Below, one piece after another: positions 34,135 to 43,635 of a stretch of DNA of 64,000 bases (within the stretch, counting starts at the first letter, position 1; every line of letters starts with the position of its first letter). Location: assembly GCA_009829735.1 (NCBI GenBank), contig CM020618.1, positions 18,337,346 to 18,401,345 of the forward strand, written 5' to 3'. The notes beneath the pieces were generated by a model, which was given only the letters and a program-made list of their open reading frames with translations, searched no databases and was not told the origin of the DNA. The position numbers were made by a program, and so were the translations under genes. The DNA is from Pyropia yezoensis. Taxonomy: Eukaryota > Rhodophyta > Bangiophyceae > Bangiales > Bangiaceae.

Positions 34135-37100
34135 GTCGTCATCATACCCCCCGATCAGGACGAAGAGCGCCCCCGTGGGAGCTAGACCCAACCGCCTTTG
34201 AATGCCTGTTTTCGGAGCGGCCTATTGTCCCCAACTTTGAGGGCGCCTGCCTTGATACCGGTGCTACCCGGACGGTAATTGGGCAGCACCAAGCCCAAGC
34301 CTATGGGTCAATGATTGGCGCCCCGCCCCAGTGGGAGCGAGCCAAGGCTGCTAGCTTCCTGTTTGGCGGAGTGTCGACGCCAAGCTTGGGTACCGTCCGC
34401 ATACGAGTGCCTGTGTCGCCCACCTTGTATGCAGACTTAAGCGTTGATGTTGTGGACCTGGACGTCCCGTTCCTGTTCGGACTCGACATGTTTGACGAGT
34501 TAGGCCTCTATGTCAACAACGTGGAGGATCGTCTCAAGTGCGACCGCCGCGCTATTGCTACCCCACTTGTGCGGAAGGGCAACCACATCTACCTTGAGTG
34601 GGGCAACGAGGCTCACTACACCACGACGGAGCTGGACCGCCTTCATCGCCATTTTGCTCACCCTCACCCTGAGCGTCTAGCTGCCATTCTGCGGCAGGCT
34701 AAGGACCCGAACGTCACCACCGGTACGCGGCAGCAGCTGGACCAGCTGTCCGAGGAGTGTGATGTTTGCCAACGGCTTGCTCGTGCACCTGGCCGCTTCC
34801 GTGTGGCGCTCCCACCGGGCGACATCGCCTTTAACCGCACGGTACTTATTGACATCATGTACCTTGATGGCGATCCGGTTCTGTACGTCATTGACAAAGA
34901 CACCCGCTTTGGGGCCGCTGGATTTATGTCGGCCGGCGAGACGGCGGAGGCCACCTGGAAGCTGTATGATCGCATCTGGGCGTCGGTCTACGTCGGTCAC
35001 CCCGAGGCGATGCATGCTGATCAAGGACCACAGTTTAGGTCAGCCACGTGGGCGGCCCTAGCCCACTCGGCTGGTATCACTTTGGTCAACTCCGGCGTCG
35101 AGTCGCACAACGCCCTTGGGAGCGGAGAACGCTACCACGCATTCCTACGCAACGTCTACCGCCGGGTGCACGCCGAGCACCCGGGATTGGATAAGGAGTC
35201 TATGTTGGCGATGGCGGTGGCTGCCGTCAATCAGACGGCCGGCACGGGTGGCTTGACTCCTACCTTGTTGGTCTTTGGGGTCATCCCGAGGATGCCCGTC
35301 GCCCCCATCAGGGTGCCGTCGCAGCAGGACCGGTCCGCCGCGCTAATCACCGCCCGCAAGGAAATGGCAGCTCAAGTGGCGCGTACTCGCGTGCGGACGG
35401 CCTTATCTACACCAGTCCCAGCAGATGCTGACCGGGACGTGCAGCCAGGTACCCAAGTGTTAGTGTACCGGGAACCCCCTGTCGACTCCCGGCAGGGCCC
35501 CTACACGGTGGTGGTACAGACTAACAAGACGGTCAGTGTCGCTGTCGACGGGCAGCTGAAGACGTTCGCTATCGATAGGATTAAGGCCTACAAGTCACCA
35601 ACTGCAGAGGCCACAACGATGACCCGAAGCACTGTCCCGGAGACGCCGACCGTCACCCCGTCCGACACCGCCTTCCCCGAAACGGTGTCGGCATCCGTCC
35701 CTACCGATGCAGTGAGTGGCACCGCTGGCAACACTGCCGGCTTGCGTCCGCCGGAGCAGCCGATTGTGGACGTTGCACCCTCCCCCGGCGATGAGGGGGA
35801 CTTACCCCCGGATGGCGCCTGGCTGGACGCCATTCTCGGCAGCGAGCAACTGTTGTGCAAGGTACATCAAGCCGGCGAAGAAGCCCTACGTCGCAAGCAG
35901 ATGCCTGAGATGCCCGGGCTTGTTGATGAGCACGCGGCAGTCTACATCACCGTGGATGTGCCGACGGGCGACGCCCGCATCAAGACTGCCCGCTTTAGGG
36001 CTGCTGCCCGCAAGGAGGCGGAGGGCCTACAAGACCGGGGTGCCTTCCGTAAGATCAAGCGGTGTGACCTTCCGCCCCGCGCCAATGTCATCAAGGGACG
36101 CTTCGTTTTTACGCTCAAAGAGTTCAACACACCAGAGGAGCAAGCTAAGGCGCGGTACGTAGCGCAGGGCCAACTGGATAAGGCCAAGGCCTTTGTGGTG
36201 CACAACTCTTCCACGCTGAGGCAGCGCTCTACTCGAATCATCCTGTCGACCTCAGTCAACCATGGCTTCCGCATCTTCTTTCACGACATCACCCAGGCTT
36301 ACTTGCAGAGCCAAGAGGGGTTCACACGGGAGATCTACCTTGACCCGCGGCCGGCCGATCGGGAGCTGTTTGACTTGGCTGATGACGAGGTACTTCTTCT
36401 CCTGCTCCCCCTGTACGGGGTATGTGATGCTGGGGACTACTGGATCGACACTATGTCTACCCACCTCCGAGGGGACCTGGCCATGGTCCCCCTTGTCGCC
36501 GACCCCTCCATGTTCGCCGAGCGGGCTGCCGATGCTAAGCTCCTTGGAATGACGGGCACCTACGTTGACGATCTCATCAATGGTGGTGGCAGGGAGTTCC
36601 AGATACTGACGGAGAAAACCCTAGCGCGATTCCAGGCCAAGGAGCGCAAGTGGGACAAGGGTAGTTTTGTCGGCGTCCGGCTGGCCACGGTGGACAAGCC
36701 GGTCCGACACTTCACGGCGGGCCAACTGGAGTACGTTGACAACCTCGCCAAGCTAGCAAGAACGGCGTCCTTTAAGGACTTTGCGTCCAGCAGGGCTAGT
36801 CTAGCCTGGCTAGTGCACACGCGGCCGGACCTGGCTTTCGGCATCAACCAGTTGGCGCAGATTGGCGAGGCGTCATACGGGCGCGCTGCTATCAAGTCGT
36901 AAAACAACCTGGTCGAGCGCGCCAAGGCCAGCCGCAACCGTGTCTTGACGTACAAGCCCCTCGACAACGAGACCCTCGGTATCCGGGCGTATGCCGATGC
37001 GTCGTTTGCCACCAACGCGGACCATTCGTCCCAAGTTGGCTATATCATCCTATTGTGCGACTCGTCTGGCGGCGCCCACGTGCTGAGTTTCAGTAGCCGT

Positions 37101-37526
37101 AAGAGCCGTCGCGTCGTACGCTCAGCCATTGCAGGCGAGGTCTTCGCTTTTACTGCCTGCCTCGACGAGGCCTTCACACTACGTTACGACTTGGAGCAGT
37201 TGTACAACTGCCGCATCCCCCTCAACATCTTCACCGACTCCAAGCAGTTGTTCGACGTGGTCACCCGCGCCTCTCACCCCACGGAGAAGCGTCTCCTGAT
37301 TGACGTTGCTGCAGCCCGGGAGGCGTACAACCGGGGGGACCTGTCTAATGTCGGGCTTGTGGCGGGTAAGCACAACATGGCCGACGGCTTTACCAAGCCG
37401 AAGCTTAATGATGCACTCGAACGCTTCCTCGATGCGGGCGTCGATGCCACGCCGGTGGACCAGTGGGTCCTCCGCGCCCCGATGGGCTCCCGACCCCGTC
37501 CGACCACGGGGCCGGGGGGAGTGTGA
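34041..37526 (+). pseudogene. pol: Copia Pol (PR-INT-RT-RH), one in-frame TAA
   Basis: The frame opens at 34041 and overlaps the end of gag by about 94 bases in the -1 frame, so expression by -1 frameshifting is possible. Protease has LDTGA at 34251. Integrase has an H/C zinc region (HRHFAHPH ... CDVC) and a catalytic core with Asp in VLIDIMYL, Asp in HADQGPQF and Glu in GSGERYH. Reverse transcriptase has YVDD at about 36561. TAA at 36900-36902 interrupts the frame. RNase H follows (AYADASFA, FTDSKQL, AGKHNMADGFTK). The stop codon (TGA at 37524) lies inside the first bases of the 3' LTR. Confidence 0.92.
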
Positions 37527-37918
37527 GACCGCCTCCACGAGTGCGTCCCATCGTCACATCTCCTATTGTGACGGATCCCCGGCGGAGCGAGCGGCAGGAT
37601 ATCTTATCCTGGCCGACGTGGCCGGACGGGTGGAGATTCTGTCGGCGGACACGGCACAAGTGCCGTGCTGTCACTGGGTCGTGGCCGCACATAACCCTGT
37701 ACGCGGCAGCTGGAGAGGGGGGCTCGAGAGAGCGCACGAGAGGAGGGGTGACGGACCCGCCATGCTTTATGAGTGACCCTACCGACCGCGCGGGGTTGGC
37801 CGGCTTGGAGCGAGAAGCCATATCTTAGTAGTAGACATACATATTGTATTGTTTGCTCTGGGATACAGGCTGTCTCGCTCTTCTCTACGCTTCACCTGTA
37901 GTAGCCATACCTACCACA
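37522..37918 (+). repeat. 3' LTR, 397 bp
   Basis: Same length and ends as the 5' LTR. The pol stop codon overlaps its first bases. Confidence 0.95.
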
Positions 37919-37923
37919 GGGAG

Positions 37924-38648
37924 GGCGGCCTGGCGGGCGGGCGAGGACTTAGCCGGAGGGCGGGGGGGGGGGGGGCAATCGGCCGGCCGGCCGGGCGGTC
38001 CGCCAGCCACACTGGCCGTGTGCTCCGCTGGTTCCCATTCCTGGCCACCACCCCCACCCGGATGGGGGGTAGCCAGCCAGCTACCTATCAGATATGCATA
38101 TCCCCCCCCCTCAGCGCAGCAACCTTTTCTTCCTGCGACGAGGCCGACCGTCCCGGTCCCACAGCAACCCAGCCAACGTCGTTTGCTGGTTCTTGTGGCG
38201 TGGACGAGCACGGTTGTGGCGTGGCTCACGCCACGGTGGCGTGGCTCACGCCACGGTGGCGTGGCGTGGTCTGGGGCGGGGGCCCGCCGGTGCCACAGCC
38301 GACCAATGCTGCGACAGATGGGGGGGGGGGGGGGGGGGGGGGGGGGTGGCCACGGTCACGCCGCCTCCCTCCGTCCCCCAGCCATTTCTACAAAACCCAC
38401 GGTGGGCGCGCGTCGTGCATGGCCGCGTTGGGGCCGCCCACCCCCCCGCCCACCCCACCCCCCGCGTCCCTTCCCCGCCTCCCCCGCCGTGACCGCTGCG
38501 CCGCGGACCGGCGCGTGTGGGGCGGAGGCGGGCGCTCCCCACCCGCCGTGACTGGCTGCCACCCCCCCCCCACCCCACCCACCCCACACCACGGGGTGGT
38601 CTTGGTCGTCGGTCCGCGGGCTGCGCGCGGCGGCGACAACACGCCGCT

Positions 38649-38681
<33 letters not shown>

Positions 38682-38698
38682 CGGAAAGGCTCTGTCTG

Positions 38699-38744
<46 letters not shown>

Positions 38745-39594
38745 ACCGCCGCCACCGCCCCCACGCTGGCCTCTCACCCGCCCGCCAGTCTGCCCGCCCG
38801 CCCGCCCCCCTGCCTCCTGCCCGTCGGCCCGCCCGCCCGCCCGCCCGCCCCCCGTCTGCCTGGCCGCCTGCCCGCGGGGCCTCTGCGGGCGGGGGCCTCT
38901 GCGGGGGGAGGGGCTCTGAGGGGGGGGGGAGGCCTCCGTGCGCGATTGTCCCTGTCGGTGAGCTTTACCTGGTATAAAAGCGAACGACGATATGGGACAA
39001 GCAAATGAAATGAGCCAGAGTTGAGGCGGTGAGAGGAGGACAGAAGTGAAAGGGGCGGTCCCACCGACAGCGTACGACGGGGTGGCGAGGAGGCGGCCGG
39101 CGGCTGGCAGGGGGGCAGAGGTAACGCACTCCGAGGGAGCTCATGTAAAGACGTGCCTCGCCGGGGGCAGCGGACGTCGGCGGCCACAGCTCGGTCACCT
39201 CGCACCCCCGAACCGCAGCTCTCAGGGTCCCTATCCCACACCACGGCTGCCGAGCCGGACGGTTCCTCCGTCGCGGCGGCCGCGGCGGCTTTCTTGTCGA
39301 CGGCGCGGCCAGCTCTTGCGAGCGCGGCAGCCATCGTCGCGGCAGCGGCGGCCATTGCTGCGGCAGCGCGCTCGTCAGCGGAGGCGGCGTCCATCTCCGC
39401 AGCAGTCACAACGTGGGCAGCGGCTGCGGTGCCGGGGGCCGGGTCGCAAGTTTGACAACGGAAGCTGGCGCAGGAGACCTACTCGATCTCTCGCGTCTTT
39501 CAAAAGACCCATTCGAATTTTGTATCTTTGAAATTCCGGAGTTGGAGAGCGTGGCACAGCTTAAATCCTTCCCTCTGCGTCCATGCGTCCAACA
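37924..39594. other. Spacer with long dG and dC tracts and a doubtful Ala-rich ORF
   Basis: A G run lies at about 38321-38346, a longer one (about 30 bases) at about 38652-38681, and a C run of nearly 40 bases at about 38706-38744. (CCCG)-type repeats follow. On the minus strand a frame starting at 39409 begins with an Ala-rich helix-like stretch (residues with alternating Ala, Met and Glu). It resembles the small Ala-rich frame at 12918-13142 in composition only. No gene is firmly supported. Confidence 0.45.
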
Positions 39595-39619
39595 CTAGTG
39601 TCTATTCTACCTTGCAAAA

Positions 39620-39655
39620 GCTTCATATGAATCCGTCCAGAGATTCATTTGAAGC
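39620..39655. repeat. Two subterminal palindromes, left end of piggyBac copy 2
   Basis: GCTTCATATGAATC at 39620-39633 and GATTCATTTGAAGC at 39642-39655, starts 22 bp apart, beginning 21 bp from the tip. Both distances are exactly those of copy 1. Confidence 0.7.
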
Positions 39656-40569
39656 TCTTCTCGGATCGCCCGATGCAGCACCCATTCATATGAACTCGGG
39701 TATTCTTCCACCTACGAGATCACTCTCCGACGCTTCACGGCAGCCGTGCACCGCGAGCCACTGTTGGCAACAGCTGAACACAAAGCGCGTGACCACGAGA
39801 CTCTGTCGCCGCATGCAAAATTTTAGGTGCTCGTCGACAGTTGCCCGCAACACCGCCCTGTCAGCGCCCCGTCCCAGCAGTGCCACTTCTTCTACACGCC
39901 CCCCCCACGATCCCGCCGGCTCATCTGCCCGCCCTCACTGCCAGCACTCGATACCGACGGGATCCACCGGTGTGGCGCCATCACGTGACAGAACCCACCG
40001 AACCAGACCGGTCTGTAGCCAAAGCACGTCGCTCGTATCCTTCTACCGGCCCCCCCCATGCTGGCAGGGGGCCCTTTTCGAGACACGGTCGCTGACCCAC
40101 CCTCGCGGCCCATTTGTCCGTTGCCACTGCCACCCCACCCCCCGTCCCTCCCCCTGCCCCGCAACGCCCTGGTCAGCTGGCCGCTCTCCAAACCGCTGTC
40201 CTCACTCAACGTGGACCCCTGCCTGGCGAGATTACACCACGTGCACCGCGCTGTGGCCCCCTCCAACACGCGGTAGCTTCTCGCGCGATCGCTACATACA
40301 GGCCCACTATTATACCACAACATGGGAGGCGTGTGCACGACGAGAGAGGTGCCAGTCCCTCCTGCGCGCCCCCCCTTCCACCCGCCTCCATACATCGTCA
40401 CACTCCGTCTTTGCTGAGAGCGCTCGCCCTCACGAACGTTGGCACTCGCGACGCAGCCACGCGCATCCCATAGGGTTGCCAACATATTTACCCAAGCGCT
40501 GACAGCCCGCCCGACGAGCGACAGCTTGGTGCCCGCACACAGTAGATTCACTTCACCCTCGCCATCCCG

Positions 40570-42852
40570 TCACACACTCATCGCATGCGTGCTCCGCATG
40601 TGGCCTGCGAAGCAAGATCTGCCGGTGCGCGGGCCACACAGAAACGCCTCCTTGACTCCCGGGGTATCGCGGCAGGTTGAGCAAACAAGAGAAGTCTTGT
40701 AGGAGCACTCCAGACACTGGCGCTGGGCCAAGTGGTTGGTTGATGGTTGCCGCCGCTTGGTTGTGGGTACCAAATGCGTGCCCACCCCGTACGCCAGGTG
40801 CGTCACATCCTCCTCGGGATTGGCAGGCACCGCCCGCTGCCGTGTGCCGGTGACGTCAAAGGTGTTGTCGATGAGCTCGGTCGCGAGTTGCTCGTAGAAC
40901 TGAGTCTGCAGGAGTGTCGCGGCAGGCCCTCTTGCGACATGGTACAGCATCCACGAGTCGACAAGGCAGATGCCCAGCAAAGAGTGGTTGACACGCGTTG
41001 ACCAGTCGTGTGTGCCCACCTTCTTCTCAAGCCGCAGATCGTCCTGCCGACAACGGTTGTATCGGTCAATCTGAGAGCAACAGCCATAGTAGATCTCTGC
41101 CACACGAGGTTGACGAACGATCAGGGACACCCGTTGAGCTCCACCCTCTTCCGTTTCCCGCCATCGCAAGCGCTCGTACGGGGTGCCCCGTTGGTTGCTG
41201 GAAGCGGAGGCAATAAAGTACCGCCTCTCGCGATCCACCCATACCACGGCCATCAGGTCCGGCCGGCCGGACTCATCTCGATGGACCATGGTCACTTGAT
41301 CCCCTCGACCGCAGAGCTCGCGAGCGGAGAGGAACGCCAGAAGAAACAGCCGATGTGCTGTCTTCACGACGCCGATGAAGCGTAAGCCAGCCGCCTTCAG
41401 AGCCATGGCCGCCCCAACACTTGCGAAATAAGAATCGGCGCACACAACCCGGTCCGTCCCCGACCATGGCTCCACCAACCGCATCATGATGACAGTTCCG
41501 TGGGCTCCGGCACGTTCCTCCTCAGTAAAGCTCGCATGCTGGTCCGTGGAGGTGGTGACCACGTGCAGCCGCAGCATGATCCCGCTCCGGCCGCAGGCGG
41601 CGTCTTGAATCTTACAGCCATTTTCGGGCTTCCAATCGATAGCTACGTAGTTGGGCAAGCCCCGCGATATCCAGTGACCCCCTTGACCGTACCACCGCGA
41701 TATCGACTCATCCACGCAGATGGTGTCACCGGGGGTGGCATTGGCTGCACGGTGGGCATTGATCGACCGAACGAAGTCGTTGACCAGCCCCCATCGTCGT
41801 TGCTCCGATCCCGGGTCAGGTGCGTCGGCATCTCCCGAGTTGCTTTGACTGAACGCCAGGCACGACCAGAGGGTGTCAAAACGACGGCGCGGCATTCCCG
41901 TGCTGCTCCCAAACGCTGGTGCAGGCACGTGCTTAGTCCTCGGAGTGGTGGACCGCAGCTCGGCACGTGTCCCAAACTCGAAGCGCGTTGAAAGAAGGAG
42001 GATGCCAAAGAGCTTTAAAACCTCCCCCGGTGTGGTAGTCGGATGGCCCTTGACCACCAACCTTGCCGAGGTCAAGACCACCATCCGTGTCAGCTGATCG
42101 GGCGGGAAGACAGCCAGAAAGTAGTCCAGTGGCGAGCGCGTACGCCCGGTGCCGACAGAGTCCCCCCCCTCCGTGATAATCTCGCCGCCAAGCGTGCGTA
42201 CGGACCACTGGCCGCGTGCGGCAGGGCCACCGATTGGCTGCAACACGTCAGCAGGCTCCCACTTGAAGCCGTGGGCCACGACGGGTGTTGGCTGCGCTGT
42301 CGTACCCGTCGCAACGGCGGCAGCTGCGGCGGACAGGGGTGAGGAAGAGAGTACGGGGAGAGCCCGCTGGCTTGGGGGGTCCACAGGGGACTCGAGGGAG
42401 GAGGACGCCAGAGGGAGGCCCGCCTGGCTCGGCCGGTCGCACTGAGGCTCGCGAGGAGGGAGTGGGGAACGGGGACCACGTGACAGGAGGGGAGCACCTG
42501 GCCCGGCAGTGGACGCGCCGCCGACTGGCCGATTCACTTGGCTGCCCGCCTCGGCCAAGGTCTCGAGTGGAGAAGGGGTGCCGTCGGCCGAGGGAGCGTA
42601 TCCGGTCCGCACGTTCCGCAGCCCAGGGCACTTTTCCACCTCGTACCCGGACATGAGCCAGCGCGCTGTGACCGTCGTCACCAACCGGTTGTTTTCGTTA
42701 TTGTCTCTGCAAAAAGCCGTCACGCAACCGTCGACCAACTTGGTAGTTGCAGCACTTCCGTACAGCCGCGCACACTCAGAGTAGTGCTTGATGTGCACGG
42801 CCTTGGCGTGGACTGCTGCGCCAATGCTCAATCGGCTGTCCGACTTCCCCAT
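40570..42852 (-). CDS. piggyBac transposase, intact
   Basis: A complete 760-residue frame runs from ATG at 42852 to TGA at 40570-40572. The catalytic triad is visible: Asp381 in CVDES, Asp473 in VVCADSYFAS and Asp596 in QIDRYNRC. The N-terminal third carries a small conserved block (SIGAAVHAKAVHIKHYSECARL) followed by a Pro/Ser-rich linker. The conserved block WSVRTLGGEIITEGGDSVG precedes the core. The C-terminus has a Cys/His-rich domain (CLECSYK, CSTC, FLCGPRTGRSC, MRSTH), as expected for end binding. With both ends and the frame intact, this copy may still be active. Confidence 0.92.
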   Translation of the reverse strand: MGKSDSRLSIGAAVHAKAVHIKHYSECARLYGSAATTKLVDGCVTAFCRDNNENNRLVTTVTARWLMSGYEVEKCPGLRNVRTGYAPSADGTPSPLETLAEAGSQVNRPVGGASTAGPGAPLLSRGPRSPLPPREPQCDRPSQAGLPLASSSLESPVDPPSQRALPVLSSSPLSAAAAAVATGTTAQPTPVVAHGFKWEPADVLQPIGGPAARGQWSVRTLGGEIITEGGDSVGTGRTRSPLDYFLAVFPPDQLTRMVVLTSARLVVKGHPTTTPGEVLKLFGILLLSTRFEFGTRAELRSTTPRTKHVPAPAFGSSTGMPRRRFDTLWSCLAFSQSNSGDADAPDPGSEQRRWGLVNDFVRSINAHRAANATPGDTICVDESISRWYGQGGHWISRGLPNYVAIDWKPENGCKIQDAACGRSGIMLRLHVVTTSTDQHASFTEEERAGAHGTVIMMRLVEPWSGTDRVVCADSYFASVGAAMALKAAGLRFIGVVKTAHRLFLLAFLSARELCGRGDQVTMVHRDESGRPDLMAVVWVDRERRYFIASASSNQRGTPYERLRWRETEEGGAQRVSLIVRQPRVAEIYYGCCSQIDRYNRCRQDDLRLEKKVGTHDWSTRVNHSLLGICLVDSWMLYHVARGPAATLLQTQFYEQLATELIDNTFDVTGTRQRAVPANPEEDVTHLAYGVGTHLVPTTKRRQPSTNHLAQRQCLECSYKTSLVCSTCRDTPGVKEAFLCGPRTGRSCFAGHMRSTHAMSV

Positions 42853-43581
42853 GGTTAAAAATCCAGCGCGGGAAGGGAAAAGCGTAGGTCAGCGTAGGGG
42901 GGGGCCAAGAGGTCAGAGGCGGGGGGCGGGCAGGGGAAAGTCCATAGGGGGCGCGGGGCCGGGCGGGAAACCAGAGGGGTGGCGGGGGGGTCCGGAGAAG
43001 TTCTCAGGGGGGCACTGGGCCGGGGGGGAAGCCAGAGAGGGGGACGGGGGCGGAGAGGTAGGGGTGTTCGCGGAGATGGCGGCAGAAAGGCGGGCCCCGT
43101 CACCAGCTGCTGCCTGCTTGCGCCGCGCAGACGGAGCGGCAAACCAGGAGGGGTTGAGCCCGTGACAGTCCCCCATGCCATGCACCCGCGACGGCACGCG
43201 ACATGTACGTGGCGTCATCCCTCATCCAATGCACCCCGGAGCGCATGCGAGCGTGTGCTGGGGGGGGGGGGTGAGAGCAGATGGGTGGCGAGGTCCCGCC
43301 CTTTTTTCCCGCGCTATGCTCTGAGCGCAAGCGCGCGCGTGCTGCCAGGGAGGCTCAGGTGGCGCGCTGGGGCGTCTGGCGCAGAGTCCCGGACGGGACT
43401 GCGCGGGAGCACAGGAGTGACCTTCTGCGAGACTGGCAGGAAAGTCCGCCTTGCCGTGGAACTACTGATAGTTTAAGGACCATAATTGGCTCCAAGGGTA
43501 AACAGACAGCGCTGACCACGTTTCTGCAGTCAGAAAACAGACAGGAAGACCCAGTCCACGAGAAAACTGGATTGAAGATGA

Positions 43582-43614
43582 GCTTCATATGAATCTAAAA
43601 GATTCAAATGAAGC
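43582..43614. repeat. Two subterminal palindromes, right end of piggyBac copy 2
   Basis: GCTTCATATGAATC at 43582-43595 and GATTCAAATGAAGC at 43601-43614, starts 19 bp apart, ending 17 bp from the tip, exactly as in copy 1. Confidence 0.7.
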
Positions 43615-43635
43615 TCAAGGTAGAATAGACACTAG

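Larger units (their letters stand above)
31488..37918 (+). mobile_element. Copia-type LTR retrotransposon, nearly intact
   Basis: Two 397-bp LTRs bound the element, starting TGTGAGACC and ending ACCACA. The five bases GGGAG lie immediately outside both ends (31483-31487 and 37919-37923), a clear target-site duplication. Internal order is gag, protease, integrase, reverse transcriptase, RNase H, which defines the Copia superfamily. The LTRs differ at only about 4 of 397 positions, so insertion is recent. A purine-rich tract (GGGGCCGGGGGGAG) precedes the 3' LTR. The bases after the 5' LTR do not look like the common tRNA-iMet primer site, and I could not identify the primer. Two in-frame stops break the coding region. 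Confidence 0.95.
39599..43631 (-). mobile_element. piggyBac-family transposon, copy 2
   Basis: The element is 4033 bp with perfect inverted tips (TGTCTATTCTACCTTG) and a four-base CTAG on both outer sides (39595-39598 and 43632-43635), read here as the target duplication. Because CTAG is itself palindromic, part of it could instead belong to the inverted repeat. One intact transposase gene lies on the minus strand. Subterminal palindromes sit at the same distances as in copy 1, although their sequence differs. Confidence 0.9.
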
